A DNA stretch of 14,090 bases from Hemicentrotus pulcherrimus (Eukaryota > Echinodermata > Echinoidea > Camarodonta > Strongylocentrotidae): the NCBI GenBank assembly GCA_003118195.1, contig BEXV01002965.1, forward strand, positions 32,476 to 46,565, given 5' to 3'. Shown here one piece after another: positions 1 through 6,330 of the stretch. Each line of letters starts with the position of its first letter. Positions within the stretch are counted from its first letter, which is position 1. The notes beneath the pieces are model-generated. The model saw only the letters and a program-made list of their open reading frames with translations, was not told where the DNA came from and did no database searches. Made by a program: the position numbers and the translations under genes.

Positions 1-156
1 TACATGTATAGGGGAAAGTACATGTACAGTTAGTTGTACATGTACAGGGTATACATGATCATGTACATTATTAACCAAATGTTCTTTGAACAGAAAAAAA
101 AATCAGAACAACAAAAGACATGCTGATCCACTAATTAGTAAGGTCAAAATAAATAC

Positions 157-395
157 CTGACACTATGAACATGACTGACAAAGAAAGCGGACAAAATATA
201 CAGTTCCTCAGGTAGACAATGGAACATCCCTTCACTGCTATTATGTAAAAAATGTGTAGAACAGGTGTCACATGCATATATATTCACCTGTTCTTCACAT
301 TTGTCCATAATAGCAGCGAAGGGATGTTCCTTTGTCTACCTTTAGGAACTGTATATTTTGTCCGCTTTCTTTGTCCGTCATGTTCATAGTGTGAG
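157..395. mobile_element. Foldback element (MITE-like), 239 bases, arms about 111 bases
   Basis: Arms 157-267 and 285-395 are reverse complements with only scattered mismatches. They share CACTATGAACATGAC, GACAAAGAAAGCGGAC, AAAATATACAGTTCCT, GGAACATCCCTTC and ACAGGTG/CACCTGT, around a loop of 17 bases. There is no ORF inside, so it is non-autonomous. I could not identify a convincing target-site duplication next to the CCTGACACTATG and CATAGTGTGAGG ends, so the superfamily is unassigned. Arm identity is high, which suggests fairly recent origin. Confidence 0.85.
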
Positions 396-1157
396 GATTC
401 AATAAAAAGCAAACAAACAGGTTTTTCTGCATATTCAGAGCTAGTTGGATTTGGTTAGGCAGAATTGAAATGTTTACAGGATATTACTAATTCTATCAGT
501 GGAAACGTGTTAATTGTTATTTTTATCAGGCACTGATAGTGATTATAAAAGAAACCCTAGATTATTCAGCCCTTTAGACTTGTGCAAGTAATGAGCATGT
601 ACATGTATTGTTTACCACAATTCATAATGTCCCTTTAAATGCAGGTACCTGAACAAAACCACATTATTGATCCATGTACATTGTACTTGGTACACCAAGC
701 TGTAGCTGACTGTGATAACATACTGTTCATACATAGCCTAAAGGCACCATTTGGCAATCTTCCAGATTACATCATTACAGCTATAAATTCCTTCAGTAAT
801 GTAAATGCTTTCTAGTTCATTATTTTCTGAAATGAGATCCTACATTTACATAACATGAAACTTAAGATACTAAAAATGTTTTCACGCCATCCCCTAGTTC
901 ACATGAACAAAATACAGCAATTCTGAAACAGGGCTAACATACATGTACATGTACATAAACATGTACCTACATGTACTGTAGGTGTCAGTTTTATGTATTA
1001 TTTTTACTACTCTGAGCATGTACGTGTACATGTAAGGTGCTCTGTAGGTCAAGAAAGACATGTTTATTTATTTACAAAACAAAAATAAATGCTCATGTTA
1101 ATGTTGTACATATATGAGGATTAGCATTGAAAAACAATGCTTTCCACATAATCTTTA

Positions 1158-1348
1158 TACAGTCAAACCTGCTTTAGTGACCACCTGTCTACAAAGACCA
1201 CCTGTCTACAAAGGCCACATTTGTAGTTTCCCTTGAAAATGGTTTCTCAATTAATCATGTATTAAAGGAACCTGTCTACAAAGACCACCTGTCTATAAAG
1301 GCCACTTTTTGTGTTTCCCTTGGGTGGTCGCTATAGACAGGTTTGACT
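1158..1348. mobile_element. Short terminal-inverted-repeat element of the CAGTCAAACCTG type
   Basis: The ends AGTCAAACCTG (1161-1171) and CAGGTTTGACT (1338-1348) are exact reverse complements. The interior contains two direct copies (1184-1235 and 1271-1322) of a module starting CCTGTCTACAAAGACCACCT and ending in TTTCCCTTG, 87 bases apart. The consensus CAGTCAAACCTGTCTATAAAGGCCACC is, from memory, a common dispersed repeat in marine invertebrate genomes. It has no coding capacity. The right flank (GACTAAAT) departs from the GACTGTA expected of an intact copy, so no target duplication is visible. Confidence 0.75.
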
Positions 1349-2204
1349 AAATTCGATATGTTCAAATAAGGAAGAGAACTAAATAGAAAAAAACAAAATG
1401 CAGACAAACAGATACACGTCTAATACAGTATTTTCATGTACATGTACATGTTTGTAGACACGTACTGCTGCTTCGTCAATCCTTTCTTTTCATTCTAGCA
1501 TTGGGATTCTGATTGCCTGCAGCAATTCTTAAATCTTTCCAGTTCAAAAACGTGATTTTCTAAGTATCTTTGGAAAGGGTTTCTCTTTGTGAACTCCGCA
1601 AGTCATACATGTACAAGTAATCCTTGGCCCCATTTGCCCTAGATGACAAGTTGACCTAAATTTTGTGTAGAACTCTGCCTGTGTGAGTACATTGTACCTG
1701 TATCGGTATACATTTAATTGTTTGTTTGCTGTTGTTGATCTAAAACACCTGTTTAATATCAAATTATAAAGTGAAGTGGCATTGCAGTATTGTATGGTTT
1801 TGAAGGACCATTCATTTAGTGACAGGTTTTATTACAGATGAAGTCAACTTCTGAGCCGTCTTATAAAGTGTTGTGATTGATTTGAATAGATAACAACTTG
1901 AAACTGACCGGTACTGCGTACTTAAAGATAAAGTTGAGTTCTGGTCATGCAATTGCATTGTAAAAGAAACAGAAAAGGTTGATCATCTAGCATATTGTAT
2001 GTTTTGGTGTGTACTGCAAGGTTCTGGAATCATCAAAATGATAAGAAAGTCGGCCCAGTCTTGGTAAAGTTACAAGCACTGTACACAGATAGGGGCTACA
2101 CCAACATGTTACATAAAAATCTGTCCTGATTTTTGTGTTGTTACATGTACATGCCATATTTGTATGAATGCCTTTGAAGAGCTATACTTTTCAGGGAACA
2201 TTTT

Positions 2205-2294
2205 TATCTGATGCTCTTCCACACTTGCATAACAACAATGATAACGCTCACAAATTAATTTCACCTCTTCCCAGAACTAAACCTTCTCTTTAAG
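2205..2294 (+). repeat. Dispersed repeat, copy 1
   Basis: About 90 bases match 12912-13004 in direct orientation. Shared blocks include ACACTTGCATAA, AACAATGATAACGCTCACAA, TTTCACCTC and ACCTTCTCTTTAAG. There is no ORF and no visible terminal repeat, so this is probably part of a longer interspersed element whose ends I cannot place. Confidence 0.8.
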
Positions 2295-2346
2295 AGATAC
2301 TGTACGGTAAAAGACCATTATAAATTTGTGATTGATTGGAGGACTC

Positions 2347-2368
2347 GCAGTTGATTCGGATCAACTGC
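2347..2368. other. Perfect 9-bp hairpin with TCGG loop
   Basis: GCAGTTGAT and ATCAACTGC flank the 4-base loop TCGG. A TATATAA string follows at 2374-2380. The site lies in intron 3 and no transcript or ORF nearby explains it. Confidence 0.5.
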
Positions 2369-3060
2369 ACCCCTATATAAGATGGGCCCCTGGTATATCT
2401 ACATATGTAGAAGAGAGCATCTAGGAATGAACCTACACCCATGTATTACAAATAAATGTATATTGTCTAATTGTTCCATCTCAAGGACAGCAGTAGTGTG
2501 CAAAACAATTCCAAGTTCTATTCAAATTTGGTGTGGCTGATGAATAAACAAACACAGCTACATTGTAGTTTGTTATTCAGTATGTTCACGGAGGGTTCAT
2601 CCATGCAATCATATCACCATACACCAATTCATATAGTGCATAGGGATAAATAATTAATAAAAGGATGGATGTGGGAGAAGCAAACATTTTCAATGCTCAG
2701 ATGGTGAATTCAAACTTTAAACAGATTTTCTACAATCATAACTTATGACACACAATCTCTGCAAAGTCTTGAAGCAAAACAAAAAAATTTAAAAATGGGC
2801 ATGCTTTCCATATGAACCAAACATGAAAATTACCAATCTAGTCCCTTTACCATTACTCAAACTTGTGCCTCAGTCACACCAATTGCCAATTTGACTGGGT
2901 TATCAACCTACAACCTTGTCAGAATCCTTGTTGAGGAGAATTTAAATTTGATACTTCTCTTTCTGATATTCTTCATGTTTGGTTAAAATAGGAAAGGTGC
3001 TACATGTATGTACGGAAGAGAACAACAACCATTCCAGAAGATTTCAGAAGATTAAAATAC

Positions 3061-3285
3061 CTGAGTTTTCAAGGTTGACCATGGTGCAGGAGTCGATGAG
3101 CTCCTTCTCGACAAAGGCGCGGAAGTCGGCTGGATACACCAGGAGATCGGGCAAGGTGAAGGTGAACCTTGGAGTTTCAACTAGCTGATAGTTGTGGCTC
3201 TCCTCATCATCTATTATCCTCTGGCGACCATAGCTGACCAGTTTGGTGTTGACCGCTGAGAGACCTCTGGTCAGTCTCTTGGTAC
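3061..3285 (-). CDS. OTUD7: OTUD7-like coding exon 3 (N-terminal part of OTU-domain region)
   Basis: This 225-base exon is phase 1 at both ends and encodes residues 145-219 plus one base. The segment RFTFTLPDLLVYPADF, followed by RAFVEKELIDSCTMVNLENSG, is the best family signature in the window. It corresponds to the block just before the RLNWW and catalytic GDGNC segments of OTUD7A/B. The acceptor is TTCTTCAACTAG|GTACCAAG and the donor is CTCAG|GTATTT. GC content is clearly above the flanking introns. The next exon, expected to start with the rest of Gly220 and RLNWW, was looked for in 1-3060 and not found. Confidence 0.88.
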
Positions 3286-5470
3286 CTAGTTGAAGAACAA
3301 GGAAGGGTGAAAAATGTGAGAAATTATTCCATTACATGGTCACAGGATATGAAGGCCTAAAGATGAAGGGAAACCTTGGAGGAGTATCAAGAAAATGATA
3401 GCTGTGTCGCTCTTCATCATCTATCATCCTCTGGCAACCATAGTTGACTAGTTTGGTGTTGACTGCCAAGAGTTCCAGGTTAAGTCTCTTGATTCCTACT
3501 GAAAGAAATAATAGAGAAGTTTAAAGGGGCATTTACAAAATCATTCCATTACAGTCCTAGGATTCCAAAGGGAGTGTGGCTATGTGCCCTGGAATCATGT
3601 TCGTGTTTGAAAAAACCCTAGGTTAAAGACAACAACTGCATCATCTGGTACATTTTAAAGATTATAATTTGCATGGATATTTCAACCTGTCTATAAATTC
3701 CACCAATTGGCAACAGAGAAAGTTATTAAGTAAAGGTAGTAAAGTGGCTTTTCAAAACAGAATTATTATACCAACAAATATTTATTTATTTTTCAAACAG
3801 GAGACAATCTAAATGACCTAGTCATAAAACAGATGGTCTTTATGTGCAAATGGGGAGATTTAAATGGCCACAGATGGGCAAGAATATTTACCTGGTGACT
3901 TTGGAGGATCTCTCATCTTAGGATGCTGCGAGACGTTTAGAGATGTGCCACCCCCGTTCTGAGTGGTGGAGTGACCCCCTCTCCCATTCATCTGTGGGGA
4001 GGCCCGGCTAGGAATGGGCTGTACCATTTGTCCATTTGGGGGTGAATTCCTCTGAGGGGAGACTTTCTGCGGAGGGCTTCTTTGTGGAGAGCTTGGTTTT
4101 GGAGACCTTGGTTTTGGAGCACTTGGCTTTGGAGAGGTTTTCGGAGGAGGAGCAGCTTGTCTTTGGGCAGACAGCCTCCTCTGACCTTGGAGTACTTTGA
4201 AGTCTCTTACCGCAGCATCAAAATTCCAATGTTGACCTGTTTGTAATAAAAAAAAAACAAATAGAAAAAATGTGAAAAAAGGAATACAAGAATTGTTACT
4301 TTAAACACCAAAACAGAACATTGGTATACTTGTACTTCACTACACACATTATGTACATGTGTACATGGATATTGGTATATTAATATCATGATCAACAACA
4401 AAGATGAATATCGCTAGTATGAATAAACAAAATACTCATATAATATTCTAACCTCTTCCTGAACTCTCTGGCTGCAAGCACTGCATAAAGTATCATCTAT
4501 TGAGAATCACCCACCCGACCACCACCAAACAATAAAAGTATTTCCTCCCAAAAGCAAGGATAAATTAGATGCACAAATTACATTGCAGACTACATGTACT
4601 TCAAAATAACTGATTCTCGACTCCAATGCCCAAAGAATTCAGGCTTCATTGGACCTTAAGTTGACCCGGTTATTTCTTCATAACAATTCAGGCAATGTGA
4701 CCAATTTGAAGTTGATCCACACTTACATGTACATGTACCTGACAATTTAAAAAGAAGCTCAAATTAACAACATTGCACATGTACTGTACATGTACTATAC
4801 AGATAGATAATTGATTCCATTACAGTCCTACTGTACTACACCACTTTGAAGGTACATTGTACATTGTACAAGAAGAACTTGATCCAAAAACTAATGAACT
4901 ACATGTCAGTTGGTCAATCTACATTTGTACATACACTTGAGATTATATGTGCAATAAAATGTACATGTACAGTACATGCATACAGTAAGGGTGGTATTCT
5001 TGAAAGCGGAATAACTTTAGTCCATGGTTTAATCCACCGACTACAGAATGCCAAATGTCCATATGAATATGTTTTTGAATAATTTAATCTGTCACTAAAT
5101 TGAAATAAAATGTACATGTAAAACATAATTAATAAACAACAATATAACTGTGATAACATTTTGTTATCATGGTAATTCAGGGACATATCAAATTATTCAA
5201 AACAATATTCATATGGACTCTTGGCATTCCATACTACATGTAAGTCGGTGGATAAAACCATGGACTACAGTTAGTCCACTTTTAAGAATACAACCCTAAC
5301 TCTTGAGATTGATTTTGCATATATCTGACTCTGTTTACTTGGAGGAGGTGATAGTTATTTATTCAATATTTTTGTAGCTCACCTTCTAGGAGATCATGAG
5401 CAAAACCAACATCGAGCTGCGTCATCTTCATGAATCGAGACAACATCACTTGTTTATCCCGCTCCTCCAT
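3061..5470 (-). CDS. OTUD7: OTUD7-like (Cezanne family) OTU deubiquitinase, 5' part, three exons joined 5470-5383, 4236-3892, 3285-3061
   Basis: Seen: three minus-strand exons with GT-AG borders join without a frameshift into 219 codons plus one base. Residues about 1-50 resemble the UBA-like start of human OTUD7B: the motif DLLEG-Q-HW-NFDAAVRDF aligns with its DLLEG-K-NW-DLTAALSDY. Residues 59-144 are a proline- and serine-rich linker. Residues 147-219 align with the family block KRLSRG...TFQLPDLSVYSEDFRSF...DLIEQATMV, here KRLTRG...FTLPDLLVYPADFRAF...ELIDSCTMV. Known for the family: these are cysteine proteases that cleave ubiquitin chains, with K11-linkage preference in OTUD7B, and act in NF-kB signalling and the cell cycle. 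Missing: the GDGNCLLHA-type catalytic loop and the C-terminal A20 zinc finger, expected beyond position 1, so this is a partial gene. The OTUD7A and OTUD7B paralogues cannot be separated here; many invertebrates may have a single gene. The alignment is from memory of the human protein. Confidence 0.87.
3152..3560. repeat. Tandem segmental duplication, about 210-base unit, two copies
   Basis: Copy A spans about 3152-3350 (most of exon 3 and its upstream intron flank) and copy B about 3357-3560. Matching landmarks are accttgga at 3166-3173 and 3373-3380, ctcatcatctattatcctctgg against ttcatcatctatcatcctctgg, gtttggtgttgac, agtctctt and attccattaca (3326 and 3543). The offset between copies drifts from 207 to 217 through small indels. 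Confidence 0.8.
3336..3495 (-). pseudogene. Diverged tandem copy of OTUD7 exon 3 (pseudo-exon)
   Basis: On the minus strand this copy reads GIKRLNLELLAVNTKLVNYG then CQRMIDDEERHSYHFLDTP, against GTKRLTRGLSAVNTKLVSYG and RQRIIDDEESHNYQLVETP in exon 3 (about 62 percent identity over this part). An acceptor-like TTTCTTTCAGTAG|GA sits in the equivalent place. Similarity fades after the PRF motif, and the frame then meets TAA near 3334, so the half encoding the DLLVYPADF and ELIDSC region is missing. A weak donor-like GTAATG at 3335-3330 would leave the wrong phase. Flanking intron sequence (ATTCCATTACA) is also shared, so about 210 bases were duplicated in tandem. It is most likely a dead exon; rare inclusion would introduce a stop or frameshift. 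Confidence 0.8.
3682..3705. repeat. Probable degraded remnant of the CAGTCAAACCTG element
   Basis: TCAACCTGTCTATAAATTCC followed by ACCA matches the start of the element (TCAAACCTGTCTATAAAGGCCACC) with a few differences. It lies in intron 2. The match is short, so chance similarity is possible. Confidence 0.45.
3892..4236 (-). CDS. OTUD7: OTUD7-like coding exon 2 (end of UBA-like region and SP-rich linker)
   Basis: This is a 345-base exon, phase 1 at both ends, so it could be skipped without breaking the frame. It completes the UBA-like helix pair (Gly30 to about Gln48, QHWNFDAAVRDFKVLQG) and then encodes a basic, proline-rich, presumably disordered linker (about residues 50-144). The linker has pentapeptide-like repeats SPKPS, APKPR, SPKPS, SPQRS, PPQKV, SPQRN, followed by a Gly/Asn/Gln/Ser-rich stretch and the ending KMRDPPKSPG. 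The acceptor is a pyrimidine-rich tract ending AAACAG|GTCAAC; the donor is CCAG|GTAAAT. Human OTUD7B also has a Pro-rich stretch here, but I do not recall this SP repeat pattern in it. Confidence 0.83.
4075..4140 (-). repeat. Intragenic 15-base coding minisatellite in exon 2
   Basis: On the minus strand, degenerate units resembling TCTCCAAAACCAAGC are repeated several times in phase with the reading frame, encoding SPKPS, APKPR, SPKPS and SPQRS. The unit length is a multiple of three, so copy-number change would alter linker length without a frameshift. Confidence 0.7.
4237..5382 (-). other. OTUD7-like intron 1
   Basis: This 1146-base phase-1 intron runs from the GTGAGC donor to a CAG acceptor preceded by a T-rich tract. 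It holds the foldback element at 4984-5301 and several TACATGTA motifs near 4590, 4725-4740, 4777-4797 and 4962-4977. Both strands were read for exons and none was seen; the short ORFs around 4846-5186 lie in the foldback element and match nothing I recognise. Confidence 0.8.
4984..5301. mobile_element. Foldback element (MITE-like), about 318 bases, in intron 1
   Basis: Arms 4984-5086 and 5190-5301 are reverse complements at roughly 80-85 percent. Examples are AGTAAGGGTGGTATTCTTGA against the complement of the right end (AGTTAGGGTTGTATTCTTAA), and GTCCATGGTTTAATCCACCGAC against GTCGGTGGATAAAACCATGGAC. The centre (5087-5189) contains its own perfect stem, TGATAACA-TTT-TGTTATCA, at 5151-5169. 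No protein is encoded. Arms are more diverged than those of 157-395, so it is probably older. Confidence 0.85.
5383..5470 (-). CDS. OTUD7: OTUD7-like coding exon 1 (start codon, UBA-like N-terminus)
   Basis: The exon encodes residues 1-29 plus the first base of Gly30, beginning MEERDKQVMLSRFMKM and ending HDLLE. The ATG at 5470-5468 has a textbook context, GCCATGG, and gives a length before the DLLEG motif within one residue of the human protein, which is why this start was chosen. Reading upstream in frame there is no other ATG before an in-frame TAG about 45 bases away in the genomic sequence. The donor is AAG|GTGAGC, a strong match to consensus, and leaves phase 1. A good acceptor lies only 14 bases upstream of the ATG, so the transcript probably has at least one further 5' exon. 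Confidence 0.85.
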
Positions 5471-5486
5471 GGCGATGGTGTCTCCT
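5471..5486 (-). promoter_or_regulatory. Short 5' UTR and probable splice acceptor before the start codon
   Basis: On the minus strand a pyrimidine-rich run (TTTCTCCTGACCTGTCCTG) ends in TCTAG at 5489-5485, immediately before GAGACACCATCGCC and the start ATG. This is a good 3' splice site. It suggests that the coding start lies 14 bases into an exon spliced to one or more upstream exons. Inference only: if the transcript instead starts nearby, the TAG would simply be 5' UTR. Confidence 0.5.
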
Positions 5487-6000
5487 AGACAGGACAGGTC
5501 AGGAGAAATCTAAGAGTCTTTGAGGATATCTCTGTGGCAATTCTTTGATGCACCCTTAATCATATCCCACTTGGTTTCATTCTACGACTTCCAACAATAC
5601 AGGAATCCAATGTCAAACAGCACCTCTGAAAGCAGCTTCAGATTGGAGAGAAATAAAATGCTGATTCACTTTCTCTGGACACAGGCAAAATCCAATACAA
5701 GATCCTGGAAGGGTGATCGCCGGCATGTCCCGTCGAGCGTCTGATGCGGTAATGAGATCCGTCTTCAAATGAGACAGGCTTTTGTTTTAGACCATGCTAC
5801 AGCAAGAGGTCCCTTGGGTTCAGATGTAGCAGTATCGGGATCAGTGAACTTCCTTCTTGGTGTCGTAGCAAGGTCCTGGCATTGATGTTATCAGGTAGCT
5901 ACCTTGCTTCATGATATCTTGTGCAAGTGCATCTGATCTCTGAGGGGTCAGTGATTACGTCAGGAGGGAAATTACCACTGACATAGACCTGTACATGGAC
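5487..6000 (-). promoter_or_regulatory. Probable 5' UTR or promoter-proximal region of the OTUD7-like gene
   Basis: The stretch between the start-codon exon and the polypurine tract has more CpG than its surroundings, notably 5710-5760. On the minus strand it contains a CRE-like TGACGTAA (5962-5955) and a possible short exon ending ATGAAGCAAG|GTAGCT at 5912-5903. No TATA box was placed with confidence. A plus-strand ORF at 5520-5744 has no recognisable similarity and is not called. The promoter role is inferred only from position. Confidence 0.3.
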
Positions 6001-6011
6001 AAGAAAGTAAC

Positions 6012-6330
6012 AAAAGAGAGAGAGAGAGAGGGGGAGGGAAGAGAAAGATGGAGAAGAGAGGGTGAAGGGGAATGAGGAGAGAGACAAGAAAGAGAAAGAG
6101 AAGCGGAAGAGAAAGAGAAGGGGAAGAGAAAGAGAAAGAGAGAGAGAGAGAGAGAGAGATGAGAATATAGAGAAGGATAATAGAGAGAGAACAGAAGAGA
6201 GAAAAGAGGGAGAGAGAAAGGAGAAGAGAGAGAGAAAGAGAGAGAGATAGGTGGACAAAGAGCAGTGGAGGATGAGAAAGGTGGAGGGAGGAGGGTGGGA
6301 GAGGAAGAAGAAATAATAGAGGAGGGAAGA
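6012..6330. repeat. Long polypurine (GA-rich) tract
   Basis: For about 320 bases the plus strand is almost entirely A and G, with (GA)n runs near 6016-6029, 6136-6158 and 6221-6247, and only isolated C or T. The complementary strand is a polypyrimidine run in the sense direction of the OTUD7-like gene, about 540 bases upstream of its ATG. Long low-complexity ORFs of Ser/Leu/Phe or Arg/Glu/Lys across it are artefacts of composition. Confidence 0.9.

Larger units (their letters stand above)
1..3060 (-). other. Intron 3 of the OTUD7-like gene (continues past the left edge)
   Basis: The donor GTATTT at 3060-3055 opens this intron, and no acceptor-exon pair encoding the RLNWW or GDGNC blocks could be found down to position 1. 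The stretch is AT-rich and carries a foldback element (157-395), a terminal-inverted-repeat element (1158-1348), a dispersed repeat (2205-2294), a perfect hairpin (2347-2368) and TACATGTA motifs. 396-1157 and 1349-2204 otherwise show only AT-rich sequence with no coding signal. Confidence 0.7.
3286..3891 (-). other. OTUD7-like intron 2, containing a duplicated pseudo-exon
   Basis: This 606-base phase-1 intron runs from the GTAAAT donor to the CTAG acceptor of exon 3. It contains the diverged copy of exon 3 at about 3336-3495 and a short remnant of the CAGTCAAACCTG element at 3682-3705. Confidence 0.8.

Noticed and set aside
157..1348. CRISPR-like direct repeats
   Set aside because: The repeated units are inverted arms or two transposon modules, not regularly spaced direct repeats, and the genome is plainly eukaryotic.
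2979..3188. Plus-strand 69-codon ORF
   Set aside because: It is antisense to OTUD7 exon 3, which has the family match and splice sites on the minus strand.
3336..3495. Duplicated exon as a functional mutually exclusive exon
   Set aside because: It lacks the second half of the exon, reads into a stop, and the only donor-like site gives the wrong phase.
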